Notes: a model not told the origin generated them from the letters alone. A stretch of DNA of 15,372 bases from Alistipes sp. (GCA_020026375.1 JAHHQN010000034.1:1-15372), one strand, 5' to 3'. Positions 1-8,538 are shown, counted from the stretch's first letter. Translations and numbers: made by a program.

Positions 1-201
1 GAAGATCTCTGACAGCTGTTCGCTGTTGCCTGGCGTCAGCTGAAGGAATTTCCCTTCGCCGGTTTCTTGCCGGCTATAGTGCCGTTTTGCATCGTAGAAC
101 TTCCAGGGCGATATTCCCAATTCTTTAAGACGTTCCTTGTAGCTCTGTCCGTTTTCATGGCAGTACCTGACGATTTCATTGACTTCTGAACTTGACATCA
201 T
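1..201 (-). CDS. IS66-family accessory protein TnpA-like, partial (C-terminus outside window)
   Basis: This open frame runs from an ATG at 201-199 (a second ATG follows at once at 198-196) to the window edge with no stop, giving 67 residues. The protein begins MMSSSEVNEIVRYCHENG and continues with KERLKELGISPWKFYDAKR, a short helix-turn-helix-like pattern. I recognise it as the first small ORF (TnpA-like) of Bacteroidales IS66 elements. In the family, TnpA and TnpB are accessory proteins for transposition and the DDE transposase TnpC follows; TnpB and TnpC would lie beyond the left edge. The start is 72 bp inside a terminus with the family's GTAA end, which supports both the start and the family. 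Recognition is by memory of sequence, so the exact subgroup is uncertain. Confidence 0.72.
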   Translation of the reverse strand, partial: MMSSSEVNEIVRYCHENGQSYKERLKELGISPWKFYDAKRHYSRQETGEGKFLQLTPGNSEQLSEIF

Positions 202-273
202 ATGCGTTTCTTTTTTATACAAAATTAGCGAGGCCGAAGCTGCGCTACAATATGTATTTTATCGGACGCTTAC
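1..273 (-). mobile_element. IS66-family insertion sequence, tnpA-proximal end (partial)
   Basis: Read on the minus strand from 273 inwards, the element begins GTAAGCGTCCGAT. The GTAA tip is the hallmark of IS66-family inverted repeats, and GTAAGCG is a frequent longer form. It is followed 72 bp later by the start of the tnpA-like gene, the expected layout. IS66 elements usually duplicate 8 bp of target, so 274-281 (GTTAGGAG) is the predicted copy. The other end is outside the window, so neither the second inverted repeat nor the duplication can be confirmed. Confidence 0.7.
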
Positions 274-297
274 GTTAGGAGTTGCCCCCGACCACAC

Positions 298-340
298 AAA
301 GCGCGCCGACGGAGTCTACCCTCCATCGGCGCGCTTTTTT
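298..340 (+). terminator. Rho-independent terminator next to the IS end
   Basis: A 14-bp stem (301-314 with 321-334, one C/A mismatch at 310/325) encloses the loop TCTACC, and six T residues follow at 335-340. AAA at 298-300 can pair with the first T residues. It works best for plus-strand transcription; minus-strand output ends in only three T residues. No plus-strand gene precedes it here except the insertion sequence, so it probably served a gene now cut off or displaced by the insertion. Confidence 0.8.
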
Positions 341-443
341 CATGCTTACAGCGGTGTTTCCACGCTTGCGGATTTCCGTCGCCCATTGCCACGGCCACAC
401 ACGTTTCCCCGCTCTTCCAACACCCTTCCGTCCCCCCGTCCGC

Positions 444-472
444 AAAAAAAAAGACCGCCACAAAGGCGGTCT
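444..472 (-). terminator. Terminator of the PUL operon
   Basis: On the minus strand, a perfect 8-bp stem (AGACCGCC/GGCGGTCT, 472-465 with 459-452) with a 5-nt loop is followed by an uninterrupted T-tract (A residues at 444-452 on the plus strand). It lies 27 nt beyond the stop of the last PUL gene, so it ends the susC-to-DUF1735 transcript. Confidence 0.9.
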
Positions 473-498
473 CTAAAATAAATGAGGTCGTAGAACGA

Positions 499-1476
499 CT
501 ATTTGCCGTAGAAATACATCTCCGAGCAGAGGACATTCTCACCCCAAGCCTGCACCATGATGTAGCGTGTGATAATGGCCTTGCTGAACTTCAAATACAT
601 CTCATTGCCGGAAGTAATCGAGGCACGGGTATCATCGCCCGTTACAGGAATCCAATGAGCACCGTCCATACTGGTGAACACTTTCATCTCACGGGGAGCA
701 TAAGGCGCACCAAAGCCACAAAGGTATTTCAAGCCCGTAATCTCATGAGTATTACCCATATCGATGGAAAATGCCAGGAAAGGTGACTCCAAGAAGAAGT
801 AATCATTAGTCTTGCCGTTGGAAATCTGGTAGCAGTAATACCAGGGATTGGAAAGGTCCTCGGCGGGAGTACAAGTGGGCGTCCACTTGTTGCTGCCGGT
901 AATGACAGGCTCGGCAGGTTTCTCGTTGGGGATATAGTCAACATAAGACACCATTTTGTGCTTGCGGATACCCACCTTGATAGCGAACGATTCCGCCAAC
1001 GCGATATCACTGTTTCCGGCCTTACACTCCTTCAGACGGACATTGATGGTGAAGTCCATAGCCTCGGGCTTCACAAAGCTCCAGTCGGTATTCACCTTCA
1101 GCTCTACGGGAACCAAAGTCTGCTTCGCAGGAATCACTACGGTGTTGTTCTCACCCACAGTGACCACACCCTCGGGCAAACCGACCGATGTTACATCGAA
1201 AGCCACCACGGCGTCCTTGTCGAGCGCCTTGACCAGACCCACACTGAAAGGAACCTTGACATCGGTATCACCACTGACACCTTCGTCCTCGATGTGCATC
1301 ATCTCGAACTCGTAGGTCGACTGTCCCAGATGCTGGTACTTGATATAGGCACGGTTGCCGGTCCAGGCGTCAGAAGGATAGTGAATGTAATCGTCATCGA
1401 GGTCATCACAGGCCACAAAACCCATTGTGGAGAGGCCCATGACACCGACCATCAGATACTTTAAACTTTTAAACAT
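499..1476 (-). CDS. DUF1735 lipoprotein with C-terminal F5/8 type C-like domain (putative surface glycan-binding protein)
   Basis: This 325-residue protein is probably a surface glycan-binding component of the PUL. It starts with a lipoprotein signal peptide ending GFVAC, lipidated Cys at residue 23. The acidic run DDLDDD follows the Cys and resembles the Bacteroidetes lipoprotein export signal that sends proteins to the cell surface. Residues about 40-172 match the DUF1735 (BT_3987-like N-terminal) immunoglobulin-like fold. Residues about 195-325 resemble an F5/8 type C/CBM32-like beta-sandwich, with features such as ITGLKYL, PREMKVFTSMDGAHW and a terminal CSEMYFYGK. No catalytic motif is visible. 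It is the last PUL gene, 79 nt after the LamG gene and separated from it by a hairpin. Domain placement is by pattern; the ligand is unknown. Confidence 0.85.
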   Translation of the reverse strand: MFKSLKYLMVGVMGLSTMGFVACDDLDDDYIHYPSDAWTGNRAYIKYQHLGQSTYEFEMMHIEDEGVSGDTDVKVPFSVGLVKALDKDAVVAFDVTSVGLPEGVVTVGENNTVVIPAKQTLVPVELKVNTDWSFVKPEAMDFTINVRLKECKAGNSDIALAESFAIKVGIRKHKMVSYVDYIPNEKPAEPVITGSNKWTPTCTPAEDLSNPWYYCYQISNGKTNDYFFLESPFLAFSIDMGNTHEITGLKYLCGFGAPYAPREMKVFTSMDGAHWIPVTGDDTRASITSGNEMYLKFSKAIITRYIMVQAWGENVLCSEMYFYGK

Positions 1477-1509
1477 GATTTTAAGGTTATTTGTAATTTA
1501 GGTAATAAA

Positions 1510-1539
1510 CCAACAGGTGCACTCGCGTACACCTGTTGG
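1510..1539 (-). promoter_or_regulatory. Intercistronic hairpin between the two DUF1735 genes
   Basis: A perfect 10-bp inverted repeat (CCAACAGGTG at 1510-1519, CACCTGTTGG at 1530-1539) with a 10-nt loop lies in the 79-nt gap between the LamG and F5/8 genes. On the transcribed strand it is followed by TTTATTACC, too poor in U for a full terminator. It may attenuate transcription, mark an RNA processing site or protect a 3' end. It is the only gap in the operon longer than 30 nt. Confidence 0.55.
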
Positions 1540-1555
1540 GAGTTAAAGTTTTAAT

Positions 1556-2734
1556 TTAGAAAGGCCACTCTGTCGCTTCGGCTGTCGAAGGAACATTCTT
1601 GACCCAAGTCACCTCTTTGGAAGTTTTCATGGTGTGACCGTTGCCGGTGTAGTCCTTGAACTCCTGGCCCTTACCGTCGTTGCAACGCCAGTAACCTACC
1701 AGACCCTCGGACTTGGCCGATGTACCGGTCATGTTGTTGACAATCTGCGACTCGGTGCGGCATACCGACCAGATACGAGCCTCGGCCAACATAATCTTAC
1801 AGCCAGACCACCAGCTGTCACCGGTGCCGTGACCGCCGCCGGCATCACCGCCGAACCACCATGCCGAAGCAAAGTTGGGATTACAATCACCATCCTTCGC
1901 ACCTGCAAATGCACCATTGACATAAAGACGGGTGGTAGTACCATCGTAAGTCATGGCCAGATGCTGCCACTTGTTGGGGGTGAACGACTTGTCGGGATTC
2001 AAATACCAACCCTGACCCTGGAACTGTACCAGAGAGTGGGCCTTGTACTGGTCGTTGTCGCTCTGGGGGTCCTCAAAACGCAGGAGGACGCTACCGCCGT
2101 TGGTGAACACCGAACGGTTACGCTTAGCAGTGTTGCTGACCTGGAAACGTACCTCGATGGTAAACTGAGGAAGTTCAACGGGGAAACCCTCGCAATGCAA
2201 AGCTGCAGCACCATTGAAACAGGGAAGGTCGGAAACGATAATCTCCTCCAAAGGAATCACGAAAGCCGATGTGGTGCTGGTGGTGGGGATAGCGTTGTCC
2301 TCACTCACCAGACGCAAAGCAAGTGCATAAGGCTCGCCCGACAAATCGGAGGGAATCTTCTTCACGTGAATCTTGGTCACAGGGGCATTGAACTCGCCCT
2401 TCTTGACCTCTACCGACTGCTCGATTTCCACGATTTCGGCAGGAACCATCACATAGCTCGAAGCCTGCTTCTTGTTGTAGTTGTCCAGCGCCTCCTGGTC
2501 ATACTCCAGACGGAACTTGGCATCGGCAGGTGCTGCATTTGTCATGCAGACATTGATTTCGGCATCACCGCCGTTGGGGCCGACCGTGATTTTGATATTC
2601 TTGTTCGATGCGCTCTCGTTCAGGAAGGCATGAACACCCATCTCGCTGGTCGCGTAATCGGCATCATCGCACGCAACAAAGCCGAAAGCCGCAAAAGCCA
2701 GACCGAGGGTCAACAATTTTATGTTATTCTTCAT
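1556..2734 (-). CDS. DUF1735 and LamG-like (concanavalin A-fold) lipoprotein, putative surface glycan-binding protein
   Basis: This 392-residue protein is likely to be a surface glycan-binding lipoprotein. Its signal peptide ends GFVAC, with Cys at residue 22 followed by DDAD, nearly the same as in the next gene; the two may be partial paralogues. Residues about 25-170 fit DUF1735. Residues about 172-385 form a LamG/Laminin_G_3-type jelly roll, recognisable from FTIEVRFQVSN, the KWQHLAMTYDGTTTRLYVNG block and the later IMLAEARIWSVCRTESQI and GLVGYWRCNDG blocks. In Bacteroidales this architecture is common in SusCD loci, where LamG domains bind glycans or glycopeptides. No hydrolase residues are evident. 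It starts 25 nt after the GH18 stop, so the two are surely co-transcribed. Confidence 0.88.
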   Translation of the reverse strand: MKNNIKLLTLGLAFAAFGFVACDDADYATSEMGVHAFLNESASNKNIKITVGPNGGDAEINVCMTNAAPADAKFRLEYDQEALDNYNKKQASSYVMVPAEIVEIEQSVEVKKGEFNAPVTKIHVKKIPSDLSGEPYALALRLVSEDNAIPTTSTTSAFVIPLEEIIVSDLPCFNGAAALHCEGFPVELPQFTIEVRFQVSNTAKRNRSVFTNGGSVLLRFEDPQSDNDQYKAHSLVQFQGQGWYLNPDKSFTPNKWQHLAMTYDGTTTRLYVNGAFAGAKDGDCNPNFASAWWFGGDAGGGHGTGDSWWSGCKIMLAEARIWSVCRTESQIVNNMTGTSAKSEGLVGYWRCNDGKGQEFKDYTGNGHTMKTSKEVTWVKNVPSTAEATEWPF

Positions 2735-2759
2735 TGTTAATCAAAGTTTTTAGATTCGA

Positions 2760-3878
2760 CTACTTGATAGCAGGGTTCTGAGCCTGGATACCACGACGCA
2801 TCCACTTGTAGTGGGGCTTGTTGACCGACTCGTTGTTGAACTTGTAAGCACCGAAACCACCCTTGCGGAAACCGTTGAGCGGCTCCCACATGGCCATACC
2901 CAACATCGAGGGAATCTCCTTGATGTCGCATGCGCCATTGCGGTCGGTGAACTGATAACCGCCGTTCAAAGCCTCCAGTGCAGGCTCGAGGTTCTCGGTC
3001 ATCACCGTACGGTTGGTCACCACCTCTTCGCCCATCAGCGAACCGAACTTGGAGATCAGTTTGTCCAAACGGCCATCGAGGTTGCTCACGCTGTTACGCC
3101 AGTCGGCAGGGTTGCCGCCGGTACCCGAGTAGGCCTGAATCACGAAGTAGGAGATGTAGGGACCCGTCTCGGCGTTCAAGGTCTGAGGCTCACCATCGAC
3201 GATGAGGAGCTTCTCGGGGTTGATTTCCGACATGGGACCGATGTACTTGCCCAACTCCGAAATCAGAATGTGCATACGGGCTTTGTTGCTGGCCAGAGGA
3301 CCGCCATAACCGTAGTTAGGCTCATAGTCGATATCGAAACCGTCGTAGTCGTACTTGTTCAAGGTGTCGATGATGGCCTTCGCATACTTCTTGATGGCAG
3401 CCTCGATGGCGGCATCGTCGCCGTCGACCCAACCCCAAAACTCGTTACGAGTCTTGTCATCGGTGTTGTACTCGGCAGGAGTATAACCCTGACCCACGTA
3501 GCTGGTGAACGAACAGGGAACCACTCGGGTACCCTTCTTCTTCTGCACCATCTTGAGGTCCTTGACCTGCCACTCCTTCAAGTTCGAAGAACCGGCCCAC
3601 AACGACACAACGTCCATCGAGTCGGGTACACCCATCAGCGAACCGCTGTAATCGGCACCCGGCTCGGTCCAGTTGTCGAACCAGCCGAACGAAATCGAGT
3701 GTGCGGTATTCTTGTAGTCGCGCAGTGCCTGGTAATAGGCCTCGGGCATCGCACTGTCATTGGGTGAATATTCATTTTTCTGCAAAGCCTCTGCATCGGT
3801 CCAGTCGCTGCAACCGGTGACGGCTGCCGAGAGGAGCAACGACGCTACAACTGTGCTCTTAAAGCTCTTTATATTCAT
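2760..3878 (-). CDS. GH18 glycoside hydrolase lipoprotein, putative endo-beta-N-acetylglucosaminidase
   Basis: This 372-residue lipoprotein should cleave beta-1,4 links next to N-acetylglucosamine. The signal peptide ends VTGC (Cys23). The single catalytic barrel carries the GH18 signature DGFDIDYE at residues 179-186, with Glu186 as the acid and Asp184 as partner of the substrate acetamido group. Gln248-Ala-Tyr250 and Trp331 sit where the family places substrate-binding residues on late strands. The length, the lack of chitin-binding modules and the PUL context favour an endo-beta-N-acetylglucosaminidase (EndoF/BT_3987-like) over a chitinase. Unlike BT_3987 it has no DUF1735 domain of its own; that domain appears in the two following genes. 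It starts 26 nt after susD. The catalytic family is firm; the N-glycan substrate is inferred. Confidence 0.87.
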   Translation of the reverse strand: MNIKSFKSTVVASLLLSAAVTGCSDWTDAEALQKNEYSPNDSAMPEAYYQALRDYKNTAHSISFGWFDNWTEPGADYSGSLMGVPDSMDVVSLWAGSSNLKEWQVKDLKMVQKKKGTRVVPCSFTSYVGQGYTPAEYNTDDKTRNEFWGWVDGDDAAIEAAIKKYAKAIIDTLNKYDYDGFDIDYEPNYGYGGPLASNKARMHILISELGKYIGPMSEINPEKLLIVDGEPQTLNAETGPYISYFVIQAYSGTGGNPADWRNSVSNLDGRLDKLISKFGSLMGEEVVTNRTVMTENLEPALEALNGGYQFTDRNGACDIKEIPSMLGMAMWEPLNGFRKGGFGAYKFNNESVNKPHYKWMRRGIQAQNPAIK

Positions 3879-3904
3879 GTTTGTTAGTTTCTAAAGATTT
3901 GACA

Positions 3905-5428
3905 CTAATTTTTCTTCGCCCAGAACAAATCCACCGACTCGTTGTCGACACCGCCCATCGAAGCTACGGCAGCATCGTAATTGGTCTTGTTCAAGTTCTT
4001 CTCGGTGAAGGGATAGCGCAGACGACGCATACCGCGGAAGTTGTCGGTGATGACACCGTTGCTCAGGTTGTCGAGTGCGGGAGTCAGCTCGGGGTAGCCC
4101 GTACGACGGAACTCGGCCCATGCCTCGAGACCCATCATGTAGTTGGCAATCCACTTCTGGGTGATGATGCGCTCAAGCTTCTCGTCGAACGAAGCACCGT
4201 CATTCCACTTCACGGTAATCTTGGTCTTGCGCGAGTAGTCCTGCGAAGCACCGCGGGGGTCGTTCTTGTGGTCAGCGGGAGTCTTCTCGTTGTCATCGAG
4301 GTATTTGTTTGCTTCGTCAGCCGAAATACCGTACTGCTCCATCGAAAGACGGACACCGGTCTCGTAGTACTCCTTGGCACTCTTCTCCACAGCCCAACCT
4401 CTCAAAGCCATCTCGGCACGGAGGAAGTTGGTCTCGGCAGCCAGCAATACGGGAATCTTGTCGGAAGACGTGATGTTGAAGTTGGAGTAGACGCCGGTCA
4501 CCTCGCCCTTGTTGAAGTTGGCGGTACCTGCACGCATACCCACATACTTGTCGCCCACCTTCTGGAAGTACTTGGGCGCACGGGGATCGTTGTAGCCGGT
4601 CATGTAGTCCACAATCGAAGCGTTGACGCGGATATCGCCCCACGACACACCTGCCAGCTGGAAGGGATTACCCTGCACACCGGGGCTCATCATGGCGTTC
4701 TGGGCATTGGTCTCAATCAGACCGCCTGCACGCTGACAAGCCTCCTCGGCAGCAGCCTGGTCGCCGATACGGACAGCCAGACGGAGAATCAGCGAGTTGG
4801 CATAGCGTACCCAACCCGAATAGTCACCACCAAAGAGCGCATCACCATTGCCCAGAGGCTTCGAGCCGGGGAACTGGGTGGCGTAGTCGTTCAACACCGA
4901 AGAAGCGGCCTTCATATCGGCAAGCAGATTCTTATAGACCTCCTTGCAAGTGTCATAGGCCACATAGAACGAACCCTCCTTGACCTGCGAGTAGGGAATC
5001 GCACCGTACATGTCGGCCACACGCATCATCACGGCAGCACGCACCAGGCTGGCCACGGCATAGAAGTGACCCGAAGCGTTGGTCGACTTCGAGATGTCGA
5101 AGAAGTTGGCATAGATATCCTCGAACATGGTGTTGTAGGGAGTGGCATTCCAACCGTCAGAAGGGTTGAAAGTATCGAAGTTCTGACCACCCCAACGGTT
5201 CGACAGCGTATAGTAGCCGCCCAGCGAGCCGACCATCTGGTCAATCATCTGGGAGTCGTTCTGCTGGATATATGAAATACCGTCGATCATGGTAGGGAGC
5301 AGGATTGCAGGGTCTGCCTTGTAGATGGCATAAGGATCTTTGTTGTAGTCCTCATAGTTACCCGTGCAATTTACCAAACCGCATGCTGCCAGGACCAGAC
5401 AAGTCGTCTTAAAAATGTTTCTTTTCAT
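3905..5428 (-). CDS. SusD/RagB family outer-membrane lipoprotein (SusD-like_2 type)
   Basis: This 507-residue protein is the SusD partner that lids the SusC barrel and holds oligosaccharide for import. Family marks include CTGNYEDYNKDPY after the signal peptide, RVADMYGAIPYS, YANSLILRLAVRIG, FLRAEMALRGW, and near the C-terminus QKWIANYMMGLEAWAEFRRTG. These fit the SusD-like_2 group. The lipidation site is ambiguous: LAAC at Cys16 is a canonical lipobox, while Cys21 (LVNC) aligns better with the usual position in SusD proteins but has Asn before the Cys. It starts 12 nt after the susC stop, the normal tight coupling. No truncation is seen. SusD is used as a family name only, since the sugar is not the starch of true SusD. 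Confidence 0.93.
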   Translation of the reverse strand: MKRNIFKTTCLVLAACGLVNCTGNYEDYNKDPYAIYKADPAILLPTMIDGISYIQQNDSQMIDQMVGSLGGYYTLSNRWGGQNFDTFNPSDGWNATPYNTMFEDIYANFFDISKSTNASGHFYAVASLVRAAVMMRVADMYGAIPYSQVKEGSFYVAYDTCKEVYKNLLADMKAASSVLNDYATQFPGSKPLGNGDALFGGDYSGWVRYANSLILRLAVRIGDQAAAEEACQRAGGLIETNAQNAMMSPGVQGNPFQLAGVSWGDIRVNASIVDYMTGYNDPRAPKYFQKVGDKYVGMRAGTANFNKGEVTGVYSNFNITSSDKIPVLLAAETNFLRAEMALRGWAVEKSAKEYYETGVRLSMEQYGISADEANKYLDDNEKTPADHKNDPRGASQDYSRKTKITVKWNDGASFDEKLERIITQKWIANYMMGLEAWAEFRRTGYPELTPALDNLSNGVITDNFRGMRRLRYPFTEKNLNKTNYDAAVASMGGVDNESVDLFWAKKN

Positions 5429-5440
5429 AGTTCTAAACGG

Positions 5441-8400
5441 TTAGAATTGCAGTTTTACGTTGAAACCAAAGTTGCGGGTGTTGGGCTGCATGAAGTAGTC
5501 TACACCCTGATAGAATGAGTTGCTGGTCGAAGCCGAAACCTCGGGATCGAAGGGGGCCTTGCAGTAAATCATCCACAGGTTCTTGGCGATGAAACCAACG
5601 GTGAGACGAGCCTTGTTGTTGAACCACTTCTTGGGAAGGGTGTAATTGAGGCTCAGCTCCTGAAGACGGATATTCGATGCACTGTAAAGGTAGTAGGCAC
5701 CGTGACCACCGTCAGCACTCGAAATGGTGCTGAAATACTTCTCGGTATCGATGCGGCCGAAGTTGATGGGCACACCACCCTGATCACGGAAGTTGGCCGA
5801 AGTCTGCGAAGTACCGTAGTAGTCGAGGATACCCTGAGTAGCCGAGTAAGCCAGACCGCCTACACGTGCGGTGAAGACCAGACCCAGCTCGAGGCCCTTG
5901 AAGCCGAACGAGTTGGACCAACCCATGTTGTAACGGGGCGAGAGAGAACCCACCTTGCGCATCTCGGTCTCCTCCATTGCGAGGTTACCCTTGTCGACCA
6001 ATACATAACCCTGGTCGTCACGCTTGAGCTCGTGGTTGATGTAGATGTCGCTCATCGAGCCGCCGGGACGCAGGATAACCTGGGGAGCGACGTTCGATGC
6101 ACCCAACCAGTCCTTCTTGATTTCGCCGGTCGAGAAGGTCTCACCGGTAGCCTCGATATATACGTTGTCGGCCAGCGACTTGATGAGGTTGCGGTTCAGG
6201 GTCAGGGTGAAAGAGCTGTTCCATGTGAATTCGCCCCACTTGTTGTTGTAGCCCAGAGCAAACTCCATACCCTGGTTCTGCACGTCACCGGTCTGGACGA
6301 TCATGTCCTTGTAACCCGACGACGAAGGCATGGGTGCGTAGATGGTCTGGTGGTAGGTGTTCGAACGATAGTAGGTCACGTCCAGAGACAAGTGGTTGAA
6401 GAAACGGGCGTTGATACCGATTTCCCACGACTTGGTATCCTCAGGCTTGAGGTTCGAAGCGGGGAATGTGGTCGGCTTCTGCCAGTTGTGGGTCTGCTCG
6501 TCGAACTTGTAAGAGGGGTTCGAGATGAAGCGGCTGAATGCCGATGCCACCTTCGAATAAGAACCGCGTACCTTGAGGAACGACACCCACTCGGGCATGT
6601 TGACCATGTTGGAAACCACGGCCGAAAGACCTACCGAAGGATAGAAGAACGAGTTGTGCTTGGTGAAGGCCAGCTGCGAAGCCCAGTCGTTACGACCTGT
6701 TACGGTCAGATAGAGCATCGACTTCCAACCCACCTCGACCGAAGCGAAGATGGCCTGGTTCTGGTCGTGCCAGCCATTCTGGATAGGCTTGTACTTCTCG
6801 GCATAGTTGACATTCTTCATCGAGAACTGGTTGACCAGCAACAGGTCACCGCCACCACCGGCCTCCTCGAAGCGCTGGTCGTTGATCGAAGCACCGATGT
6901 TGGCGTTCAGTGTCCAGTCGTCGCCGAACTGCTTGTCGATATTGAGCATCAAGTCACCGTAGAAGTTGCGGTCGTGCTGTGTCACGTCCTCATAACCACC
7001 GTTCATACCAGCGAAGGTGGTCAGTGTCGAAGCGTAAAACTTCTTCTTGAGACGGTACTCCGAGTTGTCGACACGCACACGGCCGGTGATGTTCATCCAG
7101 TCGGTGATGTTCCACTTGAGCGAGGCGTTGAGCATATAACGACGCTTGTCGGTCTCGCGCTTGTTGCGCTTCTGCAACCAGTAGGGGTTCTGCATCGAGT
7201 GGTTACCCTCGCCGTAGGGCCAGTACTGGGTCATATAACCGCGCACGGGGTCCCAACGCTCGAAAAGACGCACCTCGTTGAAATCCTCACCACGGGGGAA
7301 GAGGTAAACGGCAGGCAGGGGGTTGTAGTACTTACCCTGCGACACCATGTTGCGGTCCTTCTGAATCACGAAGTTGGCACCCAGGTCGAGGACGAGCTTG
7401 TCCTTGGCAAAGGTGGTGGTGTTGCGGGCCGTGAAGTTGTAACGGTCGTAGGAGTTGTCGGTGATGATACCCGTTGCGTTGGTGGTCGAAGCCGAGATAT
7501 AGGTCTGGTTCTTCTGATTACCTGTCGAGAGCGATACCGAGTTGATGATGTTGGTACCGGTCTGGAAGAACTTCTCGGGGTCGTAGGTGATGTCGTTGCG
7601 CTTCTCGCCCCAGTTCATGTAACCGCTCGACGAAGCGTAAGTGTTCTGCATCTCGGGCAACATATACACCTTCGAGAAGGTGGTGCTGTTGCTTACCGTC
7701 ACGCTGGTATGGTCCTTGGCACCGCGCTTGGTGTTGATGATAACCACACCGTTGGCAGCGTCGGAACCGTAGAGGGCGGCAGCCGAGGGACCGGTCAGCA
7801 TGTTGATTGACTCGATGTCCTCGGGGTTGATGTCGGCCGAACTCTCCGAACCGCTGGGGGAACCGTAGGCACCGCTACCGCCGGAGATACTGTGGTTGTA
7901 CATGGGGATACCGTCAATCACATAGAGGGCGTTGTTGCCCTTCTCGATGGACTTCTCACCACGCATTACGACACGGGTAGTGGCACCGGGGCCGCCCGAA
8001 CCGCTGTTGATGGTCACACCGGCCACCTTACCGACCAGTGAGTTCATGAAGTTGGCGTCCTTGACGGTGGTCAGCTCGTCGGCCTTGACCTGCTGCACGC
8101 TATACGACAGCGCCTTTTCCGAACGCTTGATACCCAGTGCGGTAACGACTACGGCATCGAGAGTGGCGGTCTCCTCCTCGAGTTTCACCTGAAGAAGGGT
8201 CTGACCGGTGTAGGCAATTTCCTGGGTCTTGTAACCCACAAACGAGATGGTGATGACCTCACCGTTCTCGACCTTGAGTTCGAAAGAACCATCGATGTTG
8301 GTGGTTGTACCCGCACCGCTGGTAGTGATAACTGTAGCTCCGATAACCGGACCCATAGCATCCTCAACGATACCTTTGACCGTGGTCTGCTGAGCGAAAG

Positions 8401-8476
8401 CCGACTGAATGGCAAAAGTCATCATACACAAAACCGAGAGGAATGCTCCAAGTTTGGACTTGAATGATTTAAGCAT
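5441..8476 (-). CDS. SusC/RagA family TonB-linked outer-membrane transporter
   Basis: This 1011-residue protein is the TonB-dependent channel that imports glycan fragments bound by SusD. In order it has a signal peptide (cleavage after AFA, residue 28), a carboxypeptidase-regulatory-like domain (about 31-99, including the SFVGYKTQEI block), the conserved LDAVVVTALGIKRSEKALSY segment (106-125), a plug domain reaching the AALYGSDAANGVVIINTKRG block, and a barrel ending in Phe (VKLQF). Length is typical. It lacks the N-terminal STN domain found in transporters that signal to anti-sigma factors, so regulation is more likely through a hybrid two-component system or another route. It heads the PUL operon; the upstream region is 745 nt long and may include a leader of about 230 nt. 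Confidence 0.95.
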   Translation of the reverse strand: MLKSFKSKLGAFLSVLCMMTFAIQSAFAQQTTVKGIVEDAMGPVIGATVITTSGAGTTTNIDGSFELKVENGEVITISFVGYKTQEIAYTGQTLLQVKLEEETATLDAVVVTALGIKRSEKALSYSVQQVKADELTTVKDANFMNSLVGKVAGVTINSGSGGPGATTRVVMRGEKSIEKGNNALYVIDGIPMYNHSISGGSGAYGSPSGSESSADINPEDIESINMLTGPSAAALYGSDAANGVVIINTKRGAKDHTSVTVSNSTTFSKVYMLPEMQNTYASSSGYMNWGEKRNDITYDPEKFFQTGTNIINSVSLSTGNQKNQTYISASTTNATGIITDNSYDRYNFTARNTTTFAKDKLVLDLGANFVIQKDRNMVSQGKYYNPLPAVYLFPRGEDFNEVRLFERWDPVRGYMTQYWPYGEGNHSMQNPYWLQKRNKRETDKRRYMLNASLKWNITDWMNITGRVRVDNSEYRLKKKFYASTLTTFAGMNGGYEDVTQHDRNFYGDLMLNIDKQFGDDWTLNANIGASINDQRFEEAGGGGDLLLVNQFSMKNVNYAEKYKPIQNGWHDQNQAIFASVEVGWKSMLYLTVTGRNDWASQLAFTKHNSFFYPSVGLSAVVSNMVNMPEWVSFLKVRGSYSKVASAFSRFISNPSYKFDEQTHNWQKPTTFPASNLKPEDTKSWEIGINARFFNHLSLDVTYYRSNTYHQTIYAPMPSSSGYKDMIVQTGDVQNQGMEFALGYNNKWGEFTWNSSFTLTLNRNLIKSLADNVYIEATGETFSTGEIKKDWLGASNVAPQVILRPGGSMSDIYINHELKRDDQGYVLVDKGNLAMEETEMRKVGSLSPRYNMGWSNSFGFKGLELGLVFTARVGGLAYSATQGILDYYGTSQTSANFRDQGGVPINFGRIDTEKYFSTISSADGGHGAYYLYSASNIRLQELSLNYTLPKKWFNNKARLTVGFIAKNLWMIYCKAPFDPEVSASTSNSFYQGVDYFMQPNTRNFGFNVKLQF

Positions 8477-8538
8477 AATTAGTAGATTTAAAATTTTAGC
8501 ATACGCAAAAATTTGACAAATTGTGATGAATTGATGAG

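Noticed and set aside
179..481. 100-codon plus-strand open frame crossing the IS end and terminator
   Set aside because: It spans the IS66 terminus, a terminator hairpin and the PUL terminator, so it cannot be a natural gene; its proline/arginine-rich tail is an artefact of C-rich DNA.
5702..7810. Long 702-codon plus-strand open frame opposite susC
   Set aside because: It is a shadow of the GC-rich codon usage of susC; the translation has no domain and susC is unmistakable on the other strand. The same applies to the 464-codon frame at 3881-5275 opposite susD.
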